Below the pieces are notes generated by a model. That model was not told the DNA's origin and ran no database searches. It saw nothing but the letters and a program-made list of their open reading frames with translations. From Actinoplanes subtropicus (lineage in GTDB: Bacteria > Actinomycetota > Actinomycetes > Mycobacteriales > Micromonosporaceae), in assembly GCF_000721705.1 (NCBI RefSeq), contig NZ_JOJL01000020.1:124001-188000 (forward strand): a stretch of 64,000 nucleotides of DNA, in the 5' to 3' direction. Shown here piece by piece: positions 53,425 to 63,006 of the stretch. The translations under genes and the position numbers were made by a program. The first letter of the stretch is position 1; each line of letters opens with the position of its first letter.

Positions 53425-56172
53425 GTGCCCGTTGAGCGATGGTCCCTCCCCCAGGTCGAGGCCCTGGCCCCCGATGCCGCCTCGGTGAAGGCCGCGCGGG
53501 GCCTCACCTTTTCGGCGTCCGGCCGGGTCGACGACTTCCTTTGGGGACTGTGCCGCGGTTACCAGGTCTGTGTCGACCTGACCGGGCCGGCGTTCCGCTG
53601 CTCCTGCCCCAGCCGCAAGATCCCCTGTAAACATTCGGTGGGCCTGCTCATGCTGTGGGCTTCGTCCGAGTTGTCCTCTGCGGACCCACCCTCCTGGATC
53701 TTGGGGTGGCAGGCGGCGCGCGCGGCTGCCGCTTCTCGGAAGAAGGCCGCAAATGGTCCACCTGATCCGGTGGCCGCGGCCAAGCGCGTCGAGCAGCGGG
53801 CCGAGCGGGTCGCGAGCGGCATGGCCGAGCTGAGCCGCTGGCTGGACGACCAGGTACGCCAGGGGCTGGCCGGCGCCCAGCGCGGCGGGCCGAAACCGTT
53901 CGACGCGATGGCCGCCCGGCTGGTCGACGCCCAGGCCCCGACGACCGCGGGCGCGGTGCGCCGGCTCGGCAGCATCGCCGGCATCGGCCCGCATTGGGCC
54001 GACCGGCTCCTGGGCGAGCTCGCGCTGCTGCGGCTGCTGGTGGCCGGGCACGAGCGGCTCGGCGAGCTGCCGCCCGATCTCGCCGCGACCGTCCGCTCCC
54101 GCATCGGGTTCCCGGTCGCCACCGACGACGTGCTGGCCGGCCCCCGGGTCACCGACCGCTGGCAGGTGCTCGGCCAGGTCGAGGTCGACGACGGCGCGCT
54201 GACCACCCGGCGCACCTGGCTGCGGGGCGCCGCGACCGGCCGGTTCGCGCTGGTCCTGGCGTTCGCCGCGCCCGGCCAGCCGCTGGTTTCCGAGCTCGCC
54301 CCGGGTACCGAGTTCCGCGGCGATCTGACCTTCTACCCCGGCGCCGCCCCACTGCGCGCGCTGGTCGCCGAGCGGCACAGCGCCGCCGAGCCGTTCCCCG
54401 AGCCCGACGGCGCCCAGCAGCTGGCCGAGGCGCTCGGCGGCTGGGCCACCACGATCGCCGCCGAGCCCTGGCGGTACGACGCGCCGGTCCTGCTCGCCGG
54501 GGTCACCCCGAGCGAGGACGGTTGGCTGGTCGACGAGTCCGGCGCCGCCCTGCCGCTGGCCGCCGGGCACCACGAGCCGTGGTGGCTGCTGGCCGCGGCC
54601 GGCGCGGCCCCGGCGACGGTGGCCGCCGAGTGGTCGCCGACCGGCCTGCGCCCGCTCGCCGCCTGGGTCGAGGGCGCCTTCGTCCCAGCCGGCTTCCCGG
54701 TGCCCACAGGACCGACCTCAAATCCGATGGGTGCGCCGCGGCAGCCCGAGCTGCCGCCCGACCTGCTGGCCGCCGCCCTGGTCGGCACCGACCGCCGCCC
54801 GTGGCCGGGCGGTTCGCTGCTGGAGGCCGCGGCGGTCGCGCTCGCCCGCCGCCGGGCCGGCGTCACCCCGGCACACGGGCACGCGCCGGTCCCGGCCGCG
54901 CCGACCGAGATCACGCCGCCGCTGCCCGCCGCGGCCGGCGCCCGGCTGATCCGCATCCTCGGCGAGGGCGTGCCCGGCGGCGCCCAGGTCGCGCACGAGC
55001 TGCTGGCCCAGTGGCTGGCGGCGGCCGCGGCCAAGGGCGGCCACGTGCCCCCGGTCGTGCTGCCGGCGCTGCTCGACGCGGGCCGGCGCAACTCGCTGAT
55101 CCGCCCGGCGCTGGCCCAGGTCGCCGGCCGCCGCGGCGCCTGGCTGGCCGGGATGCGCGGCGACTGGCGCTGGCTGCGCGACGAGTCGGTCCCCTCCGCC
55201 GCCTGGGAGACCGGGTCCATCGGCGAGCGGCTCGGCTACCTCACCGAGCTGCGCCGGGCCGATCCGGCGGCGGCCCGCGAGCTGCTCGCCGCGTCGTTCG
55301 CCCAGGAGTCCTCGGATGACCGGGCCCGGTTCGTGGCCGCGCTGGGCACCGGCCTGAGCGTCGCCGACGACGCGTTCCTCGAGGAGGCCCTCGACGACCG
55401 CCGCAAGGAGGTCCGCGAGGCCGCCCTCGACCTGCTGCGCGGCCTGCCCGGCTCGTCGCTGGGCCGGCGGATGCGGGAGCGGGCCGCCGCGGCCGTGCGG
55501 CTCGACCCGCGCGGGTGGCTGCTGGTCACGCCGCCCGACGATCTCGACACCGGGATGCGCCGCGACGGGATGGCCGCCACCCCGGCCCGCGGCCTGGGCG
55601 TCAGCGCCTGGCTGCTGGAGGAGACGCTGGCCGGCGCGCCGCTCGACACCTGGTCCGACCCGGCCACCATGCTGCGCCTGGCCCGCGGCAACGACTGGGA
55701 GTCGGCGCTGCTGCACGGCTGGGCCAAGGCCGCCGTCACCCAGCAGGACCCGGCCTGGGCCACCGCGCTGATCGACGAGGCGGCCGGCGCCCTGCGCGAG
55801 TCGGTCCGGTGGGATCTGCATCTGATCATCCCGCCGGACGAGCTGGGCCGGCTCGCCGCCGACGCGCTGCGCCGCGAGGACGGCATGGCCCACCGGCTGC
55901 TCTCCATCCACCCCGGCCGGTGGCCCGACGAGCTGTCCGCCGCCGTGCTCGAGACCATCGCCCACCGCGCCCGGACCGACCGGCACACCTGGCAGCTCGG
56001 CGAGCTGTGCCGGTCGGCGGCGCTCGCCATGCCCCCGGCGTGGGCCGACCTCGTCGGCCGGCTCGCCGTCCAGCTCGACCAGGAGCCGTCCGACCAGTCG
56101 CGGGTGCGGCCGGTCGCCGAGCTCGCCCGCACGCTCACCTTCCGCCACGAGATGCTTCAGGAGTTTTCGTGA
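53425..56172 (+). CDS. SWIM zinc-finger protein, first gene of the MoxR operon
   Basis: The 915-residue protein has an N-terminal SWIM zinc finger (CSCPSRKIPCKHSVGLLM, residues about 57-74; pattern C-x-C-xn-C-x-H), which binds nucleic acid or protein. The next 330 residues are mixed alpha-beta, and from about 440 a long run of helical, HEAT-like repeats follows (for example LTELRRADPAAARELLAASF and DDRRKEVREAALDLLRGLP). GTG at 53425 is preceded by TAGGGT, so the operon is probably leaderless. The stop overlaps the MoxR start (GTGA). Confidence 0.9.
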   Translation: MPVERWSLPQVEALAPDAASVKAARGLTFSASGRVDDFLWGLCRGYQVCVDLTGPAFRCSCPSRKIPCKHSVGLLMLWASSELSSADPPSWILGWQAARAAAASRKKAANGPPDPVAAAKRVEQRAERVASGMAELSRWLDDQVRQGLAGAQRGGPKPFDAMAARLVDAQAPTTAGAVRRLGSIAGIGPHWADRLLGELALLRLLVAGHERLGELPPDLAATVRSRIGFPVATDDVLAGPRVTDRWQVLGQVEVDDGALTTRRTWLRGAATGRFALVLAFAAPGQPLVSELAPGTEFRGDLTFYPGAAPLRALVAERHSAAEPFPEPDGAQQLAEALGGWATTIAAEPWRYDAPVLLAGVTPSEDGWLVDESGAALPLAAGHHEPWWLLAAAGAAPATVAAEWSPTGLRPLAAWVEGAFVPAGFPVPTGPTSNPMGAPRQPELPPDLLAAALVGTDRRPWPGGSLLEAAAVALARRRAGVTPAHGHAPVPAAPTEITPPLPAAAGARLIRILGEGVPGGAQVAHELLAQWLAAAAAKGGHVPPVVLPALLDAGRRNSLIRPALAQVAGRRGAWLAGMRGDWRWLRDESVPSAAWETGSIGERLGYLTELRRADPAAARELLAASFAQESSDDRARFVAALGTGLSVADDAFLEEALDDRRKEVREAALDLLRGLPGSSLGRRMRERAAAAVRLDPRGWLLVTPPDDLDTGMRRDGMAATPARGLGVSAWLLEETLAGAPLDTWSDPATMLRLARGNDWESALLHGWAKAAVTQQDPAWATALIDEAAGALRESVRWDLHLIIPPDELGRLAADALRREDGMAHRLLSIHPGRWPDELSAAVLETIAHRARTDRHTWQLGELCRSAALAMPPAWADLVGRLAVQLDQEPSDQSRVRPVAELARTLTFRHEMLQEFS

Positions 56173-57230
56173 CCGCTCTGCGCCCGCACGCCGAGGACCA
56201 GTACGCCGAGGAGCTGGCCCAGCTCGCCCGCGAGGACGACCGGCCCCGCCCGCCGGGCTGGCGGCTCTCCCCGCAGGCGGTGGTGACCTACCTGCTCGGC
56301 GACGGCGCGAAGGTCACGCCGAAATACGTCGGCCCGCGGCGGCTGGTCGAGGTCGCGGTGGCCACCCTCGCCACCGACCGGGCGCTGCTGCTGCTCGGCG
56401 TGCCCGGCACCGCCAAGACGTGGGTGTCCGAGCACCTCGCGGCGGCGATCTCGGGCGACTCGAAACTGCTCGTGCAGGGCACCGCCGGCACGGCCGAGGA
56501 GGCGATCCGGTACGGGTGGAACTACGCCCGGCTGCTCGCCGAGGGGCCGAGCGAGGCGGCGCTGGTGGAGAGCCCGATCATGCGGGCGATGCGGACCGGC
56601 GCGATCGCCCGGCTGGAGGAGCTGACCCGGGTGCCCTCCGACGTGCAGGACGCGCTGATCACGATCCTCTCCGAGAAGACGCTGCCGGTGCCCGAGCTGA
56701 ACACCGAGGTGCAGGCGCAGCGCGGGTTCAACCTGATCGCGACCGCCAACGACCGGGACCGCGGGGTGAACGAGCTGTCCAGCGCGCTGCGCCGCCGGTT
56801 CAACACCGTGGTGCTGCCGGTGCCGGCCTCGGCCGACGAGGAGGTGGAGATCGTCGCCCGCCGGGTCGCCCAGCTGGGCGCGTCGCTCGACCTGCCCGCG
56901 GTGCCGACCGCGCTGGAGGAGATCCGCCGGGTGGTGACCGTCTTCCGGGAGCTGCGTGGCGGGCTGACCGAGGACGGGCGTACCAAGCTGAAGTCGCCGA
57001 CCGGCACGCTCTCCACCGCCGAGGCGATCTCGGTGCTCACCAACGGCATGGCGCTGGCCGCGCACTTCGGCGACGGCACGCTGCACGCGGGCGACGTGGC
57101 GGCCGGCATCGTCGGCGCGGTGGTGAAGGACCCGGTGTCCGACGGCGTGGTCTGGCGGGAATACCTGGAGACCGTGGTCCGCGAGCGTCCCGACTGGATC
57201 GACTTCTATCGGGCCGCCCGCGATGCCTGA
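56169..57230 (+). CDS. MoxR-family AAA+ ATPase
   Basis: The 353-residue AAA+ ATPase has Walker A GVPGTAKTWVSEHLA, Walker B region IARLEELTRVPSDVQDALI, sensor 1 FNLIATANDRDRG, and the arginine-finger region LSSALRRRFNT. The C-terminal lid includes LSTAEAISVLTNG. MoxR proteins act as chaperone-like machines that modify or load partner proteins, usually with a VWA co-chaperone; the VWA gene is two genes downstream. It overlaps both neighbours by a few bases. Confidence 0.93.
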   Translation: MTALRPHAEDQYAEELAQLAREDDRPRPPGWRLSPQAVVTYLLGDGAKVTPKYVGPRRLVEVAVATLATDRALLLLGVPGTAKTWVSEHLAAAISGDSKLLVQGTAGTAEEAIRYGWNYARLLAEGPSEAALVESPIMRAMRTGAIARLEELTRVPSDVQDALITILSEKTLPVPELNTEVQAQRGFNLIATANDRDRGVNELSSALRRRFNTVVLPVPASADEEVEIVARRVAQLGASLDLPAVPTALEEIRRVVTVFRELRGGLTEDGRTKLKSPTGTLSTAEAISVLTNGMALAAHFGDGTLHAGDVAAGIVGAVVKDPVSDGVVWREYLETVVRERPDWIDFYRAARDA

Positions 57231-59388
57231 GCGGCTGTACGGGATCCGCCATCACGGCCCGGGTTCGGCCCGGGCGGTGGTGGCGGAGCTGGCGCGCCAG
57301 CGGCCGTCGGTGCTGCTGATCGAGGGCCCACCGGAGGCCGACGCGCTGGTGGAGTGGGTCCGTCACGCCGATCTTGAACCGCCGGTCGCGCTGTTGGGAT
57401 ATGCGCCTGACGATCCGCGGCGGGCGGCCTTCTGGCCGTTCGCGGTCTTCTCCCCGGAGTGGCAGGCGCTCAAATGGGCCGTTGCGGCCGAGGTTCCCGT
57501 GCGGTTCTTCGACCTGCCGTTCGGGTTTCGTCTGGATAAATCCGACTCACCGGAATTACGCCGCCCGGTCGACCCGATCGGCGAACTGGCGAACGCGGCC
57601 GGCTACGACGACCCCGAGCGCTGGTGGGAGGACGTCGTCGAGCACCGCGGCATGCCGGCCTTCGAGGCGATCGCCGAGGCGATGACCGCGATCCGCGACG
57701 ACTCCCCGGAGGACCCGGACGACCTGGTCCGCGAGGCGTACATGCGGACGGTGCTGCGCGAGGTGCGCAAGACGCACGACGAGATCGCCGTGGTGTGCGG
57801 CGCGTGGCACGTGCCGGCGCTGACCCGCAAGGTGACCCAGAAGGACGACACCGACCTGCTCAAGGGCCGGAAGAAGGGCAAGGTCGCGTTCACCTGGGTG
57901 CCGTGGACGTACGGGCGGCTCGCCTCCTGGTCCGGCTACGGCGCCGGGGTGCGCTCGCCCGGCTGGTACCACCACCTGTTCACCTCGGCCGACGAGGTGG
58001 TGCCGCGGTGGCTGGTGGACGCGGCCGGGGTGCTGCGGGCCGAGGGCGTGCCCACCTCGTCGGCGCACGTCATCGAGGCCACCCGGCTCGCCGAGGCGCT
58101 CGCCACCCTGCGCGGCCGGCCGCTCGCCGGGCTGGCCGAGGTGACCGAGGCGGCCGAGGCGGTGATGTGCGACGCCGAGCCGCTGCGGGTCGAACTGATC
58201 AACAAGCGGCTCGTGGTCGGCGAACGGCTCGGCGGGGTGCCCGACGAGATGCCGGCGGTACCGCTGGCCAAGGACCTGGCGGCCCAGCAGCGCAACGTGC
58301 GGCTCAAACCGGAGGCCCTCGAACGTGCGCTCGACCTCGACCTCCGCAGGGAGACCGACCTCAAGCGCAGCCGCCTGCTGCACCGGCTGCGCGTGATCGG
58401 CGTGCCGTGGGGCGAGCCCGCGGCCTCCGGCCGGGGCTCGACCGGGACCTTCCGCGAGGAGTGGAAGCTGCGCTGGCAACCCGAGTTCGCCGTACGGCTG
58501 GTCGAGGGCAGCATGTTCGGCACCACGGTGGCCGCCGCCGCGACGGTGCGGCTCACCCGGGGCGCCGCCGAGGCGGAGACGCTCGCCGAGGTGACCGGCC
58601 TGGTCGAGACCTGCCTGCTGGCCGACCTCGCGGAGGCCTATCCGCCGGTGCTGGCGGCGCTCGACGCCCGGGCGGCGCTGGACGCCGACGTCGGGCACCT
58701 GATGGCGGCGATCCCGGCGCTGGCCCGCACGCTGCGCTACGGCGACGTCCGCAAGACCGACGTGGCCGGGCTGGCCGCGGTCACCACCAGCCTGCTCGGC
58801 CGGGTGTGCGCGGGGCTGCCGTCCGCGGTGGGCTCGCTCTCCGACGAGGCCGCCAAGATCCTGCGCGACCGGATCGACGGGGTGCACGCGGCGATCGGGC
58901 TGCTGGACGACGAGGATGCCCGGTCGCGCTGGCTGAGCACGCTGGAATCGGTGGCCGGGCGGGCCGACCTGCACGGCTTGCTGGCCGGGCGGTTGACCCG
59001 GCTGATGCTGGACGCGGGGCGGCTGGATGCGGCCGAGGCACGGCGGCGGTTGCGGCTGCCGCTGACGGTGGGTACGCCGCCGGCGCACGGGGCGGCGTGG
59101 GTGGAGGGATTCCTGGCCGGGGGCGGGCTGCTGCTGGTGCACGACGACGCGCTGCTCGACCTGCTGGACGGGTGGCTGGCGGACATCCCGGCGGGTGCGT
59201 TCGACGCGGTGCTGCCGTTGCTGCGGCGGACGTTCGGGGCGTTCGAGGCCGGGGAGCGCCGGGCGATCGGGGAGAAGATCGCCGGGGGCCGCTCGGCGGG
59301 TTCCGACGCCGGCGCCCTCGGCTTCGACGAGTCGCGGGCGGATCTTGTATTGCCGACGCTGAGCGCTCTGCTGGGGAGAGAGCTATGA
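57223..59388 (+). CDS. DUF5682 family protein
   Basis: The 721-residue protein matches DUF5682. It opens YGIRHHGPGSARAVVAEL, with a His pair, followed by VLLIEGPPEADALVEWV; the region VVCGAWHVPALTR near residue 190 contains a Trp-His that recalls TraB/ChaN-like folds. The remaining helical region has no recognisable motif. It occurs next to MoxR and VWA genes in several phyla (family knowledge), and may be the substrate or effector of that machine. ATG overlaps the MoxR stop by 8 bases; its end overlaps the VWA start. Confidence 0.9.
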   Translation: MPERLYGIRHHGPGSARAVVAELARQRPSVLLIEGPPEADALVEWVRHADLEPPVALLGYAPDDPRRAAFWPFAVFSPEWQALKWAVAAEVPVRFFDLPFGFRLDKSDSPELRRPVDPIGELANAAGYDDPERWWEDVVEHRGMPAFEAIAEAMTAIRDDSPEDPDDLVREAYMRTVLREVRKTHDEIAVVCGAWHVPALTRKVTQKDDTDLLKGRKKGKVAFTWVPWTYGRLASWSGYGAGVRSPGWYHHLFTSADEVVPRWLVDAAGVLRAEGVPTSSAHVIEATRLAEALATLRGRPLAGLAEVTEAAEAVMCDAEPLRVELINKRLVVGERLGGVPDEMPAVPLAKDLAAQQRNVRLKPEALERALDLDLRRETDLKRSRLLHRLRVIGVPWGEPAASGRGSTGTFREEWKLRWQPEFAVRLVEGSMFGTTVAAAATVRLTRGAAEAETLAEVTGLVETCLLADLAEAYPPVLAALDARAALDADVGHLMAAIPALARTLRYGDVRKTDVAGLAAVTTSLLGRVCAGLPSAVGSLSDEAAKILRDRIDGVHAAIGLLDDEDARSRWLSTLESVAGRADLHGLLAGRLTRLMLDAGRLDAAEARRRLRLPLTVGTPPAHGAAWVEGFLAGGGLLLVHDDALLDLLDGWLADIPAGAFDAVLPLLRRTFGAFEAGERRAIGEKIAGGRSAGSDAGALGFDESRADLVLPTLSALLGREL

Positions 59389-60566
59389 CCGATTTATCCG
59401 GCGAACGAGCGCGACGCTGGCGCATGGTTCTCGGCGGGGCGGCGGACGAGCCGCTGGGCAAGGCCGAGGGCCGCGACGGGCAGATGGACGCCGCGATGGC
59501 CGCCCTCTACGACTCGGGCGCGCCCGGCGAGGGCGAGACGACCGGCAGCAAGCGCTCGGCCGGCCTCGGCGGCTCGGCGCCCAAGGTGGCCCGCTGGCTC
59601 GGCGACATCCGCGAGTACTTCCCGAGCACCGTGGTGCAGGTCATGCAGTCCGACGCGATCGAGCGCCTCGACCTGACCCGGCTCCTGCTCGAGCCGGAGA
59701 TGCTGGCCGCGGTCGAGCCGGACGTGCACCTGGTCGGCACGCTGCTCTCGCTCAACCGGGTCATGCCGGCCAAGACCAAGGAGGCCGCCCGCCAGGTGGT
59801 GCGGACCGTGGTCGAACAGTTGGAGAAGCGGATCACGCAGAAGACCCGGGCGGCGATCAGCGGCGCGCTCAACCGCGCGTCCCGGATCAACCGGCCCCGG
59901 CACGCGGACATCGACTGGGATCGCACCATCCGCGCCAACCTCAAGCACTACCAGGCCGGCCTGCGCACGGTGATCCCCGAGCGGCTGGTCGGCTACGGGC
60001 GGCGCACCACCGCCGTGCAGCGCGACGTCGTGCTGTGCGTGGACCAGTCCGGATCGATGGCGGCGTCGGTCGTGTTCTCCGGGGTGTTCGCGGCGGTGCT
60101 CGCCTCGATGCGGTCGCTGCGTACGTCCCTGGTCGTCTTCGACACCGCCGTGGTCGACCTCACCGACCAGTTGAGCGACCCGGTCGAGGTGCTCTTCGGG
60201 ACGCAGCTGGGCGGCGGGACGGACATCAACCGGGCGATCGCGTACGGGCAGCAGCTGATCACCCGGCCGCGGGACAGCATCTTCGTGCTGATCAGCGACC
60301 TGTACGAGGGCGGCGTCCGGGAGCAGATGCTGCGCCGGGTGGCCGAGATGACCGCGGCCGGGGTGCAGGTGGTGGTGCTGCTGGCGCTCTCCGACGAGGG
60401 CGCGCCGGCGTACGACCACGACAACGCGGCGGCGCTGGCCGCGCTGGGCGTGCCGGCCTTCGCTTGCACGCCCGACGCGTTCCCCGACCTGATGGCCGCG
60501 GCGGTCGAACGGCGGGACCTGGTGGCGTTCGCCGCACGACTTGAGTCCGGCGCGAGCGGTAACTAG
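59385..60566 (+). CDS. VWA domain-containing protein (CoxE/MoxR partner type)
   Basis: The 393-residue protein ends the four-gene operon. The C-terminal VWA domain has the full MIDAS site: DQSGSMAASVV, Thr in LGGGTDINRA, and Asp in FVLISDLYEGG. The N-terminal half is helical, with PKVARWLGDIREYF and RLDLTRLLLEPEML. VWA proteins bind Mg2+ and partner proteins and act with MoxR ATPases in assembly or remodelling. GGGGAGAG precedes the ATG, which overlaps the DUF5682 stop. Confidence 0.92.
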   Translation: MTDLSGERARRWRMVLGGAADEPLGKAEGRDGQMDAAMAALYDSGAPGEGETTGSKRSAGLGGSAPKVARWLGDIREYFPSTVVQVMQSDAIERLDLTRLLLEPEMLAAVEPDVHLVGTLLSLNRVMPAKTKEAARQVVRTVVEQLEKRITQKTRAAISGALNRASRINRPRHADIDWDRTIRANLKHYQAGLRTVIPERLVGYGRRTTAVQRDVVLCVDQSGSMAASVVFSGVFAAVLASMRSLRTSLVVFDTAVVDLTDQLSDPVEVLFGTQLGGGTDINRAIAYGQQLITRPRDSIFVLISDLYEGGVREQMLRRVAEMTAAGVQVVVLLALSDEGAPAYDHDNAAALAALGVPAFACTPDAFPDLMAAAVERRDLVAFAARLESGASGN

Positions 60567-60576
60567 CGTAGGGGGT
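60564..60576 (+). promoter_or_regulatory. Putative leaderless -10 element
   Basis: TAGCGT (60564-60569), 7-nt spacer, ATG at 60577; it overlaps the VWA stop. The AGGGGGT next to ATG is too close to serve as a normal ribosome-binding site. Confidence 0.45.
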
Positions 60577-61344
60577 ATGACTGCTTACATCTGGCAGGAG
60601 AGCTGGGACCGGCAACAGGCGGCGTTCATGCCCGACCGCGAGGAGCGCTTCGCGGCGATGCTCACCGCGGTCGACGCGATCACCGACGGGCGGCCGCCGA
60701 AGGTGCTCGACCTGGCCGGCGGGCCGGGCACGATCACGCTGCGTACGCTGGGCCGCTTCCCCGGCGCCGAGGTGACCGTCCTCGACCAGGACCCGGTGCT
60801 GCTGGCGATCGCGGACGCCACGCTGGCCGGGCGGGCCACGATCGTCGACGCCGACCTCGGCGACCCGGCCTGGCGGGCGAAGCTGCCCACCGACGGCTTC
60901 GACGCGGTGCTCACCGCCACCGCGCTGCACTGGCTGCCGGCCGAGCGGGTCGCCACGCTCTACGGCGAGGTCCTCGAGGTGCTGCGGCCGGGCGGCATCT
61001 TCGTGAACGCCGACCACCTGCCGGAGGAGTCGCTGCCCACGCTCTCCACGCGGCTGAGGGAGCGGGGGCGGGAACTGCGCGAGGCCCGGTACGCGTCCGG
61101 CGCGGCCACCTCGTGGGCCGAGTGGTGGCAGCGCGCCGCGGCCGACGAACGTCTCGGACCGAAGATGGTCGAGCGGGAGCGCATCTACCCCACGGTCACG
61201 CATCACCAGGAGTGGACGCCGCCCGCGCTCTGGCACGTCGACGCGCTGCGGGTGGCCGGCTTCGCCGAGGCGGGCGTGCTCTGGCGCGGCGGCACCGACG
61301 CCGCCGTGGTCGGCCTTCGGTCTCCGGAGAAGGGCATAGGGTGA
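60577..61344 (+). CDS. SAM-dependent methyltransferase
   Basis: This 255-residue class I methyltransferase has motif [19 protein letters not shown], motif [16 protein letters not shown], motif III region [11 protein letters not shown] and [14 protein letters not shown], then [18 protein letters not shown]. It transfers a methyl group from S-adenosylmethionine to an unknown acceptor; the type resembles small-molecule methylases. It starts 10 bases after the VWA stop on a separate, probably leaderless start, and the Ddn-like gene begins 4 bases after its end. Confidence 0.9.
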   Translation: MTAYIWQESWDRQQAAFMPDREERFAAMLTAVDAITDGRPPKVLDLAGGPGTITLRTLGRFPGAEVTVLDQDPVLLAIADATLAGRATIVDADLGDPAWRAKLPTDGFDAVLTATALHWLPAERVATLYGEVLEVLRPGGIFVNADHLPEESLPTLSTRLRERGRELREARYASGAATSWAEWWQRAAADERLGPKMVERERIYPTVTHHQEWTPPALWHVDALRVAGFAEAGVLWRGGTDAAVVGLRSPEKGIG

Positions 61345-61348
61345 TCAC
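61337..61348 (+). promoter_or_regulatory. Putative leaderless -10 element
   Basis: TAGGGT (61337-61342), 6-nt spacer, ATG at 61349; overlaps the methyltransferase stop codon. Confidence 0.5.
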
Positions 61349-61789
61349 ATGCCATTGAACGGTGAATATGCCCCGAGCACGTCCGGCTGGGCGCGCGAGC
61401 AGGCCGAGAAGATCGAGTCCACCAACGGCGCCGACGGCACGACGATGCGTGGGATGCGGGTCATCGTGCTGACCTCGCGCGGGGCGAAGACCGGCCTGCT
61501 GCGCAAGACCGCGCTGATGCGGGTCGAGCACGAGGGGCAGTACGCGGTGATCGGCTCGCTGGGTGGCGCCCCGAAGAACCCGGTCTGGGTCTACAACGTA
61601 CGCGCCGAGCCGCACGTCGAGCTGCAGGACGGGCCGGAGAAGCACGACTACCTGGCCCGCGAGGCCGAGGGCGAAGAGCGCGAGCTGTGGTGGGAGCGGG
61701 CGGTCGAGGCGTACCCGGACTACGCCGACTACCAGAAGAAGACCGACCGCGTCATCCCGGTGTTCGTGCTGACCAGGACCGACGCCTGA
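61349..61789 (+). CDS. Deazaflavin (F420)-dependent nitroreductase family protein (Ddn-like)
   Basis: The 146-residue protein is a flavin/deazaflavin-binding split-barrel of the Ddn family. Features include [20 protein letters not shown] (cofactor-binding strand), [20 protein letters not shown], and [20 protein letters not shown] near the end. The family uses F420H2, and some members reduce nitro-compounds or quinones. It supports the actinobacterial origin together with the LLM enzyme at 821. Start is probably leaderless (TAGGGT box). Confidence 0.92.
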   Translation: MPLNGEYAPSTSGWAREQAEKIESTNGADGTTMRGMRVIVLTSRGAKTGLLRKTALMRVEHEGQYAVIGSLGGAPKNPVWVYNVRAEPHVELQDGPEKHDYLAREAEGEERELWWERAVEAYPDYADYQKKTDRVIPVFVLTRTDA

Positions 61790-61860
61790 CGGCAGTCCCG
61801 ATCGGATCAACCTGCCGAAAATCGACTGCCACATCGACGTCGATGACCGATCATGGCGGT

Positions 61861-63006
61861 ATGCGTACACCCCACCAGTCCGTGGACCGGCATGCCGGGC
61901 GCGCCGTGGAGCCGGCGGTCACGCCCCCGGCTTCCACGACGCTGCCGCTGTCCGGTTCGGTCGACGATGTCGACCGACTGGTGGACGTGGTCGACCTGCT
62001 CGCGCTGGACGCGTTCGTCACCGGGCGGGAGCCGTACGGCCGCAGCAAGTACCTGGAGAACGTGCGCTCCGACGCGCCGCTGACCGACGAGGACGCCCGC
62101 GTGCTGCGGGACGCGGTGGAGGACGACGCGCAGGGCCGGCTCGCGGTCGGCGAGGGCTGGACGCTGCACGTGATCCGCTGGAAGCAGAGCCGGCGGGCGC
62201 GCGTCACCGTGACGGCCGTGAGCGCCGAGCTGGCCGAGTCGGTGCTCGAGACGGTCACCGCCGGCGCGGTCGAGGAGCCGGCGCCGGCGGAGGACAGCGT
62301 ACCCATCGGATTCTGGCATTTCGGTCCGCACGGACCACGACGCGTGCAGCGGGAGATCGACGCGGCGCCCTGGGAGAAGATCCAGGCGAACTATTCGCGG
62401 CCGGTCGCGCGGACGCTCGAGCAGCTGATGTCGCTTGATGGCTCGGTCGTGCACGGGCGGCTCCTGCTGCTGCACGGCGAGCCCGGCACCGGCAAGACGA
62501 CGGCACTGCGGGCGCTGGCGCAGCAGTGGCGGTCGTGGTGCCAGGTGGACTGCGTGCTCGACCCGGAGCGGCTGTTCGGCGACCCGGCGTACCTGATGAG
62601 CGTGGCGCTGGGCAGCGGCGACGACGACGAGCCGCGCTGGCGGCTGCTGATGCTCGAGGACTGCGACGAGCTGGTCAGCGGCGAGGCGAAGGCGAGCGCC
62701 GGCCAGTCGCTGTCCCGGCTGCTGAACCTGACCGACGGCCTGCTCGGTCAGGGCCGGCACGCGCTGATCGCGATCACCACCAACGAGGACCTGGCCACCC
62801 TGCACCCCGCGGTGATCCGGCCGGGGCGCTGCCTGGCCAGCATCGAGGTCGGCCGGCTGCCGTACGCCGAGGCGACCGCGTGGCTGGGCACGACCGGCGG
62901 CGTCGGCCCGGAGGGCGCCACCCTGGCCGAGCTGTACGCCCTGAAGACCGGCGCCAAGCCGGTCACCGTGCCGGCCACCCCGCCCTCGACCGGCATGTAC
63001 CTGTAG
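61861..63006 (+). CDS. AAA family ATPase with DUF5925 domain
   Basis: This protein has about 381 residues. The N-terminal half is the DUF5925 region (DDVDRLVDVVDLLALDAFVT, GWTLHVIRWKQSRRARVTVT and FWHFGPHGPRR). The C-terminal half is an AAA core: Walker A HGEPGTGKTTALRALA, WCQVDCVLDPERLFGDPAYL, Walker B LLMLEDCDELVSGEAKA, sensor 1 AITTNEDLATLHPAVIRPGR. Starts at 61843 or 61861 are both in frame; I take 61861, where MRTPHQSVD begins, but neither has a clear signal. The cellular role is unknown. Confidence 0.88.
   Translation: MRTPHQSVDRHAGRAVEPAVTPPASTTLPLSGSVDDVDRLVDVVDLLALDAFVTGREPYGRSKYLENVRSDAPLTDEDARVLRDAVEDDAQGRLAVGEGWTLHVIRWKQSRRARVTVTAVSAELAESVLETVTAGAVEEPAPAEDSVPIGFWHFGPHGPRRVQREIDAAPWEKIQANYSRPVARTLEQLMSLDGSVVHGRLLLLHGEPGTGKTTALRALAQQWRSWCQVDCVLDPERLFGDPAYLMSVALGSGDDDEPRWRLLMLEDCDELVSGEAKASAGQSLSRLLNLTDGLLGQGRHALIAITTNEDLATLHPAVIRPGRCLASIEVGRLPYAEATAWLGTTGGVGPEGATLAELYALKTGAKPVTVPATPPSTGMYL

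Noticed and set aside
57556-59142. 528-codon minus-strand ORF opposite DUF5682
   Set aside because: Low-complexity shadow with no motif; the + strand operon is coupled and conserved.
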